A stretch of 64,000 nt of DNA from Rhodopirellula baltica. GTDB taxonomy: Bacteria > Planctomycetota > Planctomycetia > Pirellulales > Pirellulaceae. A program made the translations under genes and the position numbers. The notes under the pieces were generated by a model. The model was not told the origin of the DNA. It saw only the letters and a list, made by a program, of their open reading frames with translations, and made no database searches. The stretch spans positions 62,001-126,000 of the forward strand of contig PPHI01000074.1 of assembly GCA_002901265.1 (NCBI GenBank). The letters are read 5' to 3'. How positions within the stretch are numbered: position 1 is the first letter of the stretch; each line of letters opens with the position of its first letter. Below, in pieces: positions 8,886 to 18,279 of this stretch.

Positions 8886-9911
8886 ATGATGGCTTACTTT
8901 GACCCGCCGCCGTTTTTTCCCAGCCGATGGTACCGGGGAGGCGCGTTACAGACGGTCGCCTCGTTGAGGAGACCAGCGATCGCTGCGCCGAGTTCGACGA
9001 AGCATGAGCTGCCGCTTTCCGACGGCGATCGGATCGTGTTGCATCAGTCGGGAAACGGCGATGGTAAAGCGCTGCTGTTGTTTCATGGGCTGAGCGGCTG
9101 TCATCAGTCGCCCTACATGATTCGTTGGACGAGTCGATTCTACCAAGCCGGATGGACGGTGTACCGGGTGGATGGTCGGGGGTGCGGTGATGCCCGCGAT
9201 CTCGCCCGAGGGATCAGCCATGCCGGTCGCAGCGAGGACGTTCAGGCGGCATTCGAATTTGTCGCCGAACGTCACCCGTCTGCGCTGTTGCACGGGATCG
9301 GCGTTTCACTGGGCGGAAACCAGTTGCTGCGGATGCTGGGGCATCTGCCATCCGACGACAAGACGACTCCTGAGTGGGCCGACCGGATTGCGAAAGTCGC
9401 CGCCGTCTGTCCGCCGATCGATCTCGCACGCTGTTGCAAGAACATGCTGCGTCCCGGACGGCGGATCTACAACCGCTATTTCATTCGAGCGTTACTGCGC
9501 GGGTTGCCGGATCAGGTACGCAATCGCAGCGACTTTCAAAAAGCGATTGCCGGCCGTCTGCCGCGAACGCTTTACGAATTAGACGACCGGCTGACAGCGC
9601 CGCTGAGCGGATTTGAAAACGCTGACGATTACTACCTGCGGTGCAGCTCAATCGGCGTGCTGTCGCAGAACCGCTGGCCAACGTTGTTGATTGCGTCGGA
9701 AGATGACCCGATTGTGCCGGTCGGTTGTTTTGCGGAATTGGCTCTGCCGTCGACGACGCAGCTTTTGGTGACACCGACCGGGGGGCACGCCGGGTTTGTC
9801 GATCGGCTCGGCGGATCCTGGCTCGACGAGTGCCTCTATGGATGGCTGGAAGTCGCCAGCAACGTCGCCGAAAACGGCCAGGTGGCCGAATCACGCCGAT
9901 TGCCAAATTGA
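8886..9911 (+). CDS. YheT-like alpha/beta hydrolase
   Basis: An alpha/beta hydrolase of the YheT/COG0429 group with about 341 residues from the ATG at 8886. The frame is open to 8841, but the extra residues do not look native, and ATG ATG preceded by a G-rich stretch favours 8886. The oxyanion segment LLLFHGLSGCHQSPYM, the nucleophile elbow GVSLGGN (Ser141), a late Asp (ASEDDPIVP) and the His of GGHAGF complete the triad. Family members act on small esters or lipids, with uncertain natural substrates. It is divergent from thpR. Confidence 0.85.
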   Translation: MMAYFDPPPFFPSRWYRGGALQTVASLRRPAIAAPSSTKHELPLSDGDRIVLHQSGNGDGKALLLFHGLSGCHQSPYMIRWTSRFYQAGWTVYRVDGRGCGDARDLARGISHAGRSEDVQAAFEFVAERHPSALLHGIGVSLGGNQLLRMLGHLPSDDKTTPEWADRIAKVAAVCPPIDLARCCKNMLRPGRRIYNRYFIRALLRGLPDQVRNRSDFQKAIAGRLPRTLYELDDRLTAPLSGFENADDYYLRCSSIGVLSQNRWPTLLIASEDDPIVPVGCFAELALPSTTQLLVTPTGGHAGFVDRLGGSWLDECLYGWLEVASNVAENGQVAESRRLPN

Positions 9912-10017
9912 CCGGCCGACTTGCCGGATTCACTTTGAGTTCTTCCGTTCACTTGGTGTAAGCTGTTAACCAGATTTGGTCTGGGGCCGCAACTTCGGCG
10001 ACAATGAGGGCGGTGTA

Positions 10018-10368
10018 ATGAGCGGTGAGTATCACGGCTGGGATCAAGAAGGCGATCGCTGGCGTTTTGCCGATGTTGTCGGTCGACCGAAGAATGAGTT
10101 CGTTTTCTTGATCGAAGACTTCGGTTCACAAACGACCGCGCGTCAGGCGCTTTCGGCCATCATGTCTGCGATGGCACAGTTCCAAGAACGTGTCCAAGTC
10201 ATCCAGACCGATTGCAACACGCGATTAATCTTGAAATTACGCGAAGCATCCTTGTTGCGCGTCGCAGAGATTTCCGATGGCGATACCAAGCAGTGGGGCG
10301 TTTTAGGTGCGACTGCCAAGCCAACGCCGCCAAAGAAACGCTTTAAGTGGAAGTTCTGGGCGTCGTGA
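10018..10368 (+). CDS. Hypothetical protein, 116 residues
   Basis: An unrecognised small soluble protein. The ATG at 10018 is preceded by GAGGG about 8 bases away, which supports this start over an in-frame GTG/ATG further upstream. The N-terminal part reads SGEYHGWDQEGDRWRFADV, the middle is predicted alpha/beta, and the C-terminus is strongly basic (PPKKRFKWKFWAS). No signal peptide or membrane helix. It precedes two unknown membrane proteins on the same strand by about 90 bp and could belong with them. Confidence 0.7.
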   Translation: MSGEYHGWDQEGDRWRFADVVGRPKNEFVFLIEDFGSQTTARQALSAIMSAMAQFQERVQVIQTDCNTRLILKLREASLLRVAEISDGDTKQWGVLGATAKPTPPKKRFKWKFWAS

Positions 10369-10455
10369 TGACCGCCGCCGCCGAAGTCGCGGTTGCCTGG
10401 GACAGTCTTCCGCTAAAATAGTGGGACGTCGTTACAACCCAACCGCATTGAACTG

Positions 10456-11589
10456 GTGAGCGGTCCGGTGCCCAATCCATCCAGCCGCAGCAAACTTCGA
10501 TTCCCAATGGCCGGCGCGGTCCTGATCGCGCTGCTGACGTTTGGCGTGACCGCTTGGGATGCGCATCGACGCGTCGAACGTACCGAAGCGACCCAGGGTG
10601 AGCTCACCGTAGAAGACGAGGCCCGAATTGCTGAGTCGGCTCAGCGGTTGCAGAGGGCAAAGTTCTATGAATCAAGCGTCACACCGTTGCTTGCCGAAAT
10701 CGGCGACGATAACCGTGATGCGGCCGATCGTTGTGTCCAACGCGTTCACGCGGTGCTGCAGGATTACCACCGCGGCGTCGACGGTTTTGTGAAAGACATG
10801 ACCAGTATCAGCACGCGTTTCGGCATCATCAAACGCATGCCTGCCGATTGGTGGCGAAGCGACGGCCGTGTCGAAACCTATGTGCAACAGAAGTTCGAAC
10901 AGCATTTGTTTTCGGCTGATCAGTTGGTCGAAGATGTCTCGAACCCGTTGATGCAATTCCGCAGCGAAATCATCGCCAATCAGAATTCGTTGTTGTCGCA
11001 GATCCAAGCGTCGCTGAGTACGGCGGACGTCCCAGATACCGAGCTCGATCTTGGCGACAATTTTTTCGGTGATCTGTCGGGGCCGCTCAGCCAATATGCG
11101 GCCCACCAAGGCACTGCGAGTGTGGAATTGATGATCGGAGCATTCGTCGTCGGCGAAGTCGGCGCGTTCGCCGCGCAGTCGCTTGTCGCGGGGCTGTTGG
11201 CACGCTTCGCACCGTCAATCGCGATCGGCACCGCGGCAGGTGCGAGTGCGACCGTCGGGGCAACGGCAACAGGCGCGGGTAGCGGTTCGCTTGGCGGACC
11301 GGTGGGAACCGCCGTCGGTTTTGGCGTTGGCTTGGCCGTCGGGTTGATTATTGATTGGTGGATGACGGAGAAGTTCGAAGCAAAGTTGACTGCGCAAATG
11401 CACAACTACTTGAACGAACTGGAAGGGGCGTTAATCAACGGCGAGCATGCCGATCGGACCGGCGGTTCGTCTCGGTCACGCGAAGGCTTGGCGACAGCGC
11501 TCCCCAGCGTTTGTGAACAATTGCAGTGGGCCTACCGTGATCGGTTTTTCGAGGCCATTGTCCTGACGAATCCAATCTTTGGAGACTGA
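10456..11589 (+). CDS. Hypothetical membrane protein with glycine-rich hairpin
   Basis: A 377-residue protein read from a GTG at 10456. A membrane helix lies at about residues 18-36 (MAGAVLIALLTFGVTAW), followed by a long, mostly helical extracytoplasmic or cytoplasmic region. Near residues 250-300 is a striking Gly/Ala-rich hydrophobic stretch with a glycine-zipper look (GPVGTAVGFGVGLAVGLII), followed by WWMTEKFEAKL. Glycine zippers occur in channels, pore formers and colicin-like proteins. That is a resemblance only. The next gene starts 5 bp after this stop, so the two are likely co-translated. Function unknown. Confidence 0.75.
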   Translation: MSGPVPNPSSRSKLRFPMAGAVLIALLTFGVTAWDAHRRVERTEATQGELTVEDEARIAESAQRLQRAKFYESSVTPLLAEIGDDNRDAADRCVQRVHAVLQDYHRGVDGFVKDMTSISTRFGIIKRMPADWWRSDGRVETYVQQKFEQHLFSADQLVEDVSNPLMQFRSEIIANQNSLLSQIQASLSTADVPDTELDLGDNFFGDLSGPLSQYAAHQGTASVELMIGAFVVGEVGAFAAQSLVAGLLARFAPSIAIGTAAGASATVGATATGAGSGSLGGPVGTAVGFGVGLAVGLIIDWWMTEKFEAKLTAQMHNYLNELEGALINGEHADRTGGSSRSREGLATALPSVCEQLQWAYRDRFFEAIVLTNPIFGD

Positions 11590-11593
11590 TCGA

Positions 11594-12631
11594 ATGCTTC
11601 TCTTGTGGCGTAGCGTGTCGCTGGCAATGGTTTTGTCCATCGGAGTCACGATTTCTAACTCGGCTCACGCGAATTACTGGCCAAACTTTTCATATTCGCC
11701 AAGCATGCTTAGCGGTGCCGCGGTCGCACGCGCAGTGCTGCGATACTTTGGCAAAGAAGGCGCCGAAGAAGCCACGGAGTTTCTCGCTCGTAGCGGCGGC
11801 CGGGAGCTGGCTGAGCGGGTCGCGACAACCGCTTTGCGTGAAGGCGGCGAGGAAACCACCGAACAGGTCGCGTTGTTCGTCAGTAAGCATGGACCCGACG
11901 CACTGAAAGCTCTCGATAACGCTCCAGAAATCCGGCCGCTGCTATCGGCGCTCGATGAATTGCCGGAGGCACAGGTCAAAACCGCACTCGCGCGATTGTC
12001 GGCTGGCGCGAGCGGTCGAGAACTCGCCGAAGCAGTTGCCAAGAACGGATCCAAAGTTTTGCAAAGCGAATTGCGGCATCCCGGTGTCGGCGGTTTTCTC
12101 GCTCGATCATTAGGCGATGATGGCGCAAAACTGGCTGGTGAACTGAGTACGGACCAGGCGATCGCGGTCGCAAGACACGCCGATGATCTGGCAGCGCTTC
12201 CCGCCACGCAGCGCGCAGGTGTGATGCGGTTGCTTCATCAAGATGCCGAGAAAATGGTTGGCTTTCTCGGACGCTTTGCCGCTGCTAACCCTGGAAAGAC
12301 ACTCTTTACCGCCGCAACCACGACGATCGTCCTGGCCGAGTCGGACCGCATTTTAGGTGGCGACGAGATCGTATTCGATGCCGATGGTAATCCGATCGTT
12401 GTGACCAAAGCGGGGCTGATCGGCCGGACCATGGAATCAGGTGGCAAAGCACTTGGGCACGTTTCGGATCGATATATTCAGCCGCTGTACTATGCCGTGC
12501 TTGCCTTCGGCGTGGCGTTCGCCGCGTTGTATGTGTTCACCAAACTGACTCACGCTCAACGGGGCGATCCTGCGATGGCAGGTGAAAAAGCCGGAAATGT
12601 GGTTGATGGCAAAGTTGCAGATCGCGATTGA
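11594..12631 (+). CDS. Hypothetical exported protein with Ala/Glu-rich helices and a C-terminal membrane anchor
   Basis: A protein of 345 residues from the ATG at 11594, which has GGAG (11581-11584) at good spacing; an in-frame TTG at 11579 is less likely. The signal peptide ends at about NSAHA/NYWP. The body is rich in Ala, Glu, Leu and Arg with quasi-repeated helices (SGGRELAERVATTAL, SGRELAEAVAKNGSK). A membrane helix near residues 305-325 (YYAVLAFGVAFAALYVF) leaves a short C-terminal tail. It forms a tight pair with the upstream gene. No family recognised. Confidence 0.75.
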   Translation: MLLLWRSVSLAMVLSIGVTISNSAHANYWPNFSYSPSMLSGAAVARAVLRYFGKEGAEEATEFLARSGGRELAERVATTALREGGEETTEQVALFVSKHGPDALKALDNAPEIRPLLSALDELPEAQVKTALARLSAGASGRELAEAVAKNGSKVLQSELRHPGVGGFLARSLGDDGAKLAGELSTDQAIAVARHADDLAALPATQRAGVMRLLHQDAEKMVGFLGRFAAANPGKTLFTAATTTIVLAESDRILGGDEIVFDADGNPIVVTKAGLIGRTMESGGKALGHVSDRYIQPLYYAVLAFGVAFAALYVFTKLTHAQRGDPAMAGEKAGNVVDGKVADRD

Positions 12632-12654
12632 CTCCGCAGATCGCGACTGACTCA
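12617..12654. repeat. Tandem 19-bp duplication across a stop codon
   Basis: Two adjacent 19-bp copies (12617-12635 and 12636-12654) of the form GCAGATCGCGAyTGACTCm differ at two positions. The first copy holds the stop codon of the upstream plus-strand gene; the second lies in the short gap before the convergent SUFU-like gene. It may be a simple slippage duplication. Confidence 0.7.
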
Positions 12655-12665
12655 AGGGGCGAAAC

Positions 12666-14861
12666 CTAGCGGCGGAACCAGCCCTTGCGTTTGACGTAGC
12701 AATCTCGCATCAGGTCAAAGTAGACGGCGTGTTTGTTCTTTTGCAGTAGGGAAAGAAACTTGTGGATCCCGCTGGTTTCGATCAGCTTTCGTTCCGCTTC
12801 CGTGATGGTAACTAGCCAAAACAATTGGATCGAATGGCCGAGTTGTTCTTTCACCGCAATCGGTTTTGAGTCCGATTGGACAGTGGGCAAAAGATAGACA
12901 GCGTCTTTTTGTTGGCTGCCTGACATCACGTCCTTGAGGTGATTCAGCGTCGCGGTCGCCCCAATCGATAATGGTTGGTTGCGTTGGTAGGGTACTTTAG
13001 CTGCCGCTCGCAAAATCTGAATTGCCGTTTCGTCAACGTGGGCGGCATAGAACACGAGTTCGGCACAAACCGTTTTTTGACCGTTTGGCATTTCGATCGG
13101 ATGGTCGCTCATCCCGCTCGTGACCAGCGTCGTGTAGTCACGTGACTGGTGCGGTCCATGGATAAGCACATCGATCGGCATGTGTGGATCGATGTCCCTG
13201 TCATATCGAATGCACGGACCAAATTTCTCTTCAAACAGTTGTTTTCGAAAGGCGACGATTTTATCGTGGTCATACAGCACACCCGAACGTGACGCGTCCT
13301 CGATCTCCTCGCTTTGTTGGTCCTCCTCTAGTTCAAACGCGTCGTCGCCGATCTCGGCCTCCACGGGATCATCGAGCGCGTCTTCGCGTCTCCCATCGCC
13401 GAAGATGTCTTCCCAGCTGTTGACTTCCAGATTCCCATCCTGCAACGCCGGCGTTTCGTCGTTGGAAGGGTCTGCGTCCTCGGATGGACTATCTTCTGGT
13501 TCGATCGTCGATGCTTGGTCAGAAACCTCGGGCTCGTCGGTTGATGGCGAGAGGTACTCGCTCCAATCTTGGGCAACGGTGTCAACGTTTGGCGGTTCGG
13601 ACACTGGATTGCCAACTGACAAGACGTCGTCGGTAAAGGTCTCTTGGGCGATGCTCTCTGGCTCCGGTGTGACGGTTGGCGAGCTTACCGTTTCTGAAAG
13701 GCTCGGCGTATAAGGTTTCGCGGCAGTGACTTGGCGAGACTTTGTACTAACCGGCAGGCTTTTGCGAGTCGAGGCGACAAATCTGGACGGCGAGGCAGGA
13801 GGTTCGGCGAGTTCCAGTTCGCGTTTCAGCAATTCGTCTTCGCGACGAATCAGATCGGCCTCGCGCCGCGACAGTGAATCTTGACGGGCGGCAAATTCCG
13901 AGAGCAGCTTTTTCTTTTCGACCGACAGGTCATCGGGGGCCACTTGTTCGGCGGCGATGCTGGGCAGTTCGTTGTCGCTTTCCGCTTCGTGATCACGTTC
14001 TTCGGATGATGCTTCATCAATGGGTGCGGTTGCCAGTGCCGTCTCAAGTTCTCGTTCGAGGCTGTTGATCCGATCTTTTAGTTGATCATTCTCTGATTGC
14101 AGCTCGGATTGTTGTTCGGCCTGACGGGCTTGATATTCCTGGTCTTGTTGCTTTAGACGTTCTGCAGTTTCGTGCAGCTCGGTTTTCCGAGCGTGCAAGT
14201 CTTGCTCACGTTGATCGAGCGATTCAAGCTGGGATTTCAGTTCTTGCTCGGTCAGTTGAAGTTGGCTTTCGCGTGCGTCGAATGCTTGTTGAGCGTCTTG
14301 GTGTTGAACACTCAGCGATTCAATTTGCTGTTCTCGCTGTTTCAGCTGTTCGGTGAGTTGCTCAAGTTGCGTTTGGCGACTGAGCAGTTCCTGTTCTCGA
14401 GCATCCAGTGAATCGTTGCGAGACTGCAAGTTGATCTCGAATTGATGCAAGTTCTGTTCGTGAACTTGCGACGCTTGCTCGGATTCTTGGACGGCTTGCA
14501 GTCGGTTTTCAAGTTCGGCTTGACGTTGCCCTAAGTCGTCTTCTTGTTGACGGAGCTGTTCTGCTTTTTGGGCGAGTTCTTTGGCCGCTTGAGAATCGAC
14601 GTCGGGTGATCTGGTGGTCGACCGTGATGTCTCGCCAGAAGTTGATGCTGATGCGGCGGAACGAGACGCGCGGAATTGTTGAAGTGTTTCTTCGGGGAAG
14701 AGAAGCCCTGGAATCGTTGCCGCGGCGACCCATTCGTTTTTGCCGTCACCGATTCCTGCGTTGGGGCGAATGGCCCCCGCATCGACATAGCGTTGGAGTT
14801 GGGCGATCGAGTACGGACCGCGTTTTCCGGTCTTGGTTTTGATGTACCACTGATCTGACAT
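12666..14861 (-). CDS. GYF-like/coiled-coil/SUFU-like protein
   Basis: A 731-residue protein with three parts. Residues 1-60 are a GYF_2-type domain (WYIKTKTGKRGPYS, then a WVAA segment), expected to bind proline-rich peptides. Residues about 90-290 are a long, Gln/Glu-rich coiled coil with repeated LxxREQ-like heptads. Residues about 290-540 are acidic and low complexity. From about 545 to the end is a folded domain resembling the Suppressor of fused (SUFU) family, with YTTLVTSGMSDHPIEMP, an ELVFYAAH segment and a late IHKFLSLLQ block. No signal or membrane helix, so probably cytoplasmic. SUFU-like domains in bacteria are often in immunity or regulatory proteins. The role is unknown. Confidence 0.75.
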   Translation of the reverse strand: MSDQWYIKTKTGKRGPYSIAQLQRYVDAGAIRPNAGIGDGKNEWVAAATIPGLLFPEETLQQFRASRSAASASTSGETSRSTTRSPDVDSQAAKELAQKAEQLRQQEDDLGQRQAELENRLQAVQESEQASQVHEQNLHQFEINLQSRNDSLDAREQELLSRQTQLEQLTEQLKQREQQIESLSVQHQDAQQAFDARESQLQLTEQELKSQLESLDQREQDLHARKTELHETAERLKQQDQEYQARQAEQQSELQSENDQLKDRINSLERELETALATAPIDEASSEERDHEAESDNELPSIAAEQVAPDDLSVEKKKLLSEFAARQDSLSRREADLIRREDELLKRELELAEPPASPSRFVASTRKSLPVSTKSRQVTAAKPYTPSLSETVSSPTVTPEPESIAQETFTDDVLSVGNPVSEPPNVDTVAQDWSEYLSPSTDEPEVSDQASTIEPEDSPSEDADPSNDETPALQDGNLEVNSWEDIFGDGRREDALDDPVEAEIGDDAFELEEDQQSEEIEDASRSGVLYDHDKIVAFRKQLFEEKFGPCIRYDRDIDPHMPIDVLIHGPHQSRDYTTLVTSGMSDHPIEMPNGQKTVCAELVFYAAHVDETAIQILRAAAKVPYQRNQPLSIGATATLNHLKDVMSGSQQKDAVYLLPTVQSDSKPIAVKEQLGHSIQLFWLVTITEAERKLIETSGIHKFLSLLQKNKHAVYFDLMRDCYVKRKGWFRR

Positions 14862-14944
14862 TGCCTATCCGGAATTGCTGGTTTCGATCGATGAATTGCG
14901 AACGAGAACTCGAAGTGAGATTCCAAATATAGCAGTGATCGTGA

Positions 14945-15882
14945 TTACATTCGCGTGCTGGTTCCTTTGGTCAACGCCATGAACGCAGATTCAAGATCCA
15001 ATTCTTCTTCGTTGAATCCTCGTAGCAAGATGTCATTATCGATCAGCAGTTTTGGCAGATCGCTGTAGTCTTCGACATCTGATTTCAGGACCACGCGAAC
15101 GCTTGCGTCGCCACGTTCGCAATCTTGGACTTTGTCGTGTCCGGCGAGCAGATCAATCACCCGTTGCATGTCATCGGGGCGGTGTGGCGTGACGACCAGT
15201 ACGGTGTGTTCGCGAACCATGCGAATGACTTCAGTAACCTTCGCGTTCTGTTTCAATTCGCCTCGGTCGATAATGCCGACTTTGTTACAGACGTCAGCCA
15301 GTTCCGGCAGAATGTGGCTGCTGACGATGATCGTTTTGCCCATCTCGCCGAGCTTACGAAGCAAGTTGCGCATTTCGATTCGTGCACGCGGGTCCAAGCC
15401 GCTTAGCGGTTCGTCCAGCAGCAGGACTTGCGGATCATGGAGCAGGGTCCGGGCCAAGCCGAGTCGTTGGGTTTGCCCGCGAGACAGCGTGTTTGCAAAG
15501 GCATCGCGTTTGAAATCCAGATCGACGATGTCCAACATTTCGTCGACACGATTCTTTCGCTGTTGCCCTTTGATCCGATAGGCGGCGGCGAAAAATTCCA
15601 AGTATTCGACGACGGTCATGTCGTCATAGACGCCAAAAAAGTCAGGCATGTAGCCGACCAAACGTCGGATCTCTTTGGGAGCGGTGTGTACGGAATGGTC
15701 GCACACGTACGCTTCGCCATGTGTTGGTTCCAAAAGCGTCGCGATGATCCGCATGGTGGTCGTTTTTCCGGCACCATTGGGGCCGATGAATCCGAACAAG
15801 TCGCCTGGTTCGAGATCCAGGTCGATGCTTTTGATTGCGAAGCGTCGCCGTATTTTTTCGTTAAATCGACTGTCTTGATCAC
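14945..15882 (-). CDS. ABC transporter ATPase, split by a one-base frameshift
   Basis: An ABC ATPase of the CcmA/gliding type. The start (GTG at 15882, MIKTVDLTKKYGD) and the rest (FAIKSIDLDLEPGDLFGF onward) are in different frames and join if one base is added at the short run at 15840-15841, giving 312 residues. Walker A GPNGAGKTT, signature LSRGQTQRL, Walker B VLLLDEPLSGLD and the H-loop SSHIL are all present. It powers export or uptake, but no permease is adjacent. Upstream genes are a large membrane protein (about 20 bp away) and a MazG-like protein. The ATP site is intact, which argues against a decayed gene. Confidence 0.85.
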
Positions 15883-15903
15883 GGGTTCTAACTCAGGGCA
15901 ATC

Positions 15904-18279
15904 TCAGGGGGTCAACAGCGTCGAACGAACAGGCAGGACGACACGAACCATCGACAAGCTTTTTTCGGTTGAAACGGAGTATGGTTCAGATTCAGCTCCG
16001 CTCGATTGATCGGCCATCTGCATTTGAACCAATGGTTCTTCTGTCCGACCGATCAGAATGCAGCGGTTCTCCGAAAGCACTTCCGACAGATCGAGTTCAT
16101 CGAGGATGTCATGACGCAGCCCGGTGTAAAGTTTGCCGCCGGCGGCATCGTGGAACAGCAGCATGTCGGCAACGCGCGAGATGTCACTGAAATCGTTCGC
16201 CAGCCAAGGCGTCGATTCAGTACCACTGCCTTCGCTTGACACTTTGCGAGTCAATCGCCAGCGGAAGTTGCGTTGACGGACGTTTTCGATGGATGCCAGT
16301 GTCGCGTTGGCCTGGACACGTGTCGGCAGCAGATACGCCGTGTTTTGATAAATCAGGATGGCGTCGAGCAGGTCCACCGGCAGCGGGTTTACAAAATCGC
16401 CTCGCAGAAGGTCACTGCCCGGACGGCGAATGATTTCTTGCCCTTTGCTGGGATCGGCAGCAAAGTACTTTTGAGTCGCGATCGATTTGCTGCTTCGCGG
16501 GGCGATTGTCAGGTTTGAAATCGTAGACGTTGATCCGGTGAACTCGCCAGCGTTCTGCGATTGAGAACCGTTCGCCGTAATGTCATACGGCAGCAAGCGA
16601 TCGCTTTCGCCGGCTAGCTGGATTCCACCAAAAACTCGACCGGGATACCCAAAGGGATAGCTTACCGAGTAGCCTGCGTTGCTTGCGTTTGGGGCAACCA
16701 TGCTGGCCAATGCATCGGACGGTTTGACCAAAACATCTGCTTGAATTGGGTCGTGTGCGTAAATCGCTGACCAACGGAATGCGCGCCCGACGCCATCAAC
16801 CAAATCCAGGTCAGTGATTTGAAATTGATTGGTGCGGACCAAGTGCATCGCCGAATTCCCACCTTCAGGCAAGTCACTGTTGTCAAGAGACAGCTCTGTT
16901 CGCGGTCTTGCTTGGGTCACAAGGAAAGCAGAGAGAGCGATCGCAAAGATTGGGAAGCTCACCCAGCCCAGAAGTGGCTTTCCTAAAACGCGGTTGATCA
17001 GCAAAAAATCGAGTGGCCCGATCGCTGCGATCAGGATCAGCACGATCAGCGAGATCACGGAAAAGTCGAACTGCTTTTTGATTTGGAACTGGTCCAAGAC
17101 GCCACGCATTTGGCCAGCCAAGTCGTTAAACGTCGTTGCCCCATCGCCGGCCGCGTTCAGGCTGTTTTCTTCGGCCAGCAGTTCGCCAAGCGATTGTGTG
17201 ACCAAGCTCAAACGCTCCGGCCATTCGGCAAACATTGGCTGATCAAGGTCGGCTGCGACAACGGTTAGTTTTCCTAAGCCGTTGACATACTCGGCAATCA
17301 ACACCGCCGAAACACGGCGTGTTGTACGACCAAGCAAGATGGGTTTTCCTAAACGACGAGGAAGCTTGATCCCCTGAAAGACATCCAGTGGGGTTTGACT
17401 GGTCGTGAAGGTCTCTAAGGCGGCGGGATCGTAACGGTTCAGTTCGACTGACTCGAACGGAAGCAGTTCGAGCAGCCATGGGGCGGCTGCGGCAAGACGT
17501 TCGGACGCTTCGCCCATCGAAATCAAACAATGACCGCCGTTGCGGATCCAACCGACAAGTGCGTCGGCTTGGCGGTCGTCCATCGCTTCGATGACATCCA
17601 AACCAGCTCGGTTGATGATGACCAAGTTAACGCCGTCGTAGCCGAGTTGATGATGAGGCAACGTCTCGGCAGACTGGATTTTCGAAACAGCGATGCGAGC
17701 GAGCTTATCAGTGAGCACGTTGGATGTGCCCAGCTCGTCGATCCCGAAAGCGTCACCGATGGCGACAACCCAAGGGGTGTCAGGCGGAATGAACGCAGGG
17801 CCGCGGGCCGGGTTTCCAGCTTCCGGTAGACGCCCTTTCGCAATGGAGTCGAATTGGCCATCAACCGTACGGCGCACTTCGACCGGAGCCGCCTCGGATC
17901 CGGCAATGATCAGGCCGACTTCTAAAGCGTTTCGTGTCGGTGCGGCAGTTCCTGAATGCTTGGGCAATCCGTGGCTGTGGTAGCGGACACGCACGCCGTC
18001 ACCATCCAGCGTTTCGAGAACAAGATCGTTTGAGGATTCACTCAACGCCGTCTCGGCTGCCGAGCCGGTGACTCGGACCGTTGTCATGTGACCGAGTCGA
18101 TAGTGTCCGTTGATGCCGAATTCGAGCGGCGACCGTGTGGACACAATCTCGGACGATGCGGAATCGGTAGCGGGGGAATCGCTATCCGCGGCAGGCAACT
18201 GTTTAGTGCCGAATGCGATCGCGGAGACAAAAGCAAATACGACGCATACGATCGTGGAGCATGGCGAGCGGTACGTCAT
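15904..18279 (-). CDS. Large membrane-anchored protein of unknown function, partner of the ABC ATPase
   Basis: 791 residues with an N-terminal signal sequence (to about FGTKQLPAADS). A segment near residues 215-265 (VNLVIINRAGL, then GWIRNGGHCLIS) resembles the glutamine amidotransferase-like fold seen in several planctomycete surface proteins. Two or three hydrophobic helices lie around residues 410-460 (VISLIVLILIAAIGPLDFLL, then a second helix), followed by a large beta-rich C-terminal half. The start overlaps the MazG-like stop by 4 bp and the ABC ATPase follows. It may be the membrane partner of that ATPase, although it has too few helices for a usual permease. Role inferred from context only. 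Confidence 0.75.
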   Translation of the reverse strand: MTYRSPCSTIVCVVFAFVSAIAFGTKQLPAADSDSPATDSASSEIVSTRSPLEFGINGHYRLGHMTTVRVTGSAAETALSESSNDLVLETLDGDGVRVRYHSHGLPKHSGTAAPTRNALEVGLIIAGSEAAPVEVRRTVDGQFDSIAKGRLPEAGNPARGPAFIPPDTPWVVAIGDAFGIDELGTSNVLTDKLARIAVSKIQSAETLPHHQLGYDGVNLVIINRAGLDVIEAMDDRQADALVGWIRNGGHCLISMGEASERLAAAAPWLLELLPFESVELNRYDPAALETFTTSQTPLDVFQGIKLPRRLGKPILLGRTTRRVSAVLIAEYVNGLGKLTVVAADLDQPMFAEWPERLSLVTQSLGELLAEENSLNAAGDGATTFNDLAGQMRGVLDQFQIKKQFDFSVISLIVLILIAAIGPLDFLLINRVLGKPLLGWVSFPIFAIALSAFLVTQARPRTELSLDNSDLPEGGNSAMHLVRTNQFQITDLDLVDGVGRAFRWSAIYAHDPIQADVLVKPSDALASMVAPNASNAGYSVSYPFGYPGRVFGGIQLAGESDRLLPYDITANGSQSQNAGEFTGSTSTISNLTIAPRSSKSIATQKYFAADPSKGQEIIRRPGSDLLRGDFVNPLPVDLLDAILIYQNTAYLLPTRVQANATLASIENVRQRNFRWRLTRKVSSEGSGTESTPWLANDFSDISRVADMLLFHDAAGGKLYTGLRHDILDELDLSEVLSENRCILIGRTEEPLVQMQMADQSSGAESEPYSVSTEKSLSMVRVVLPVRSTLLTP

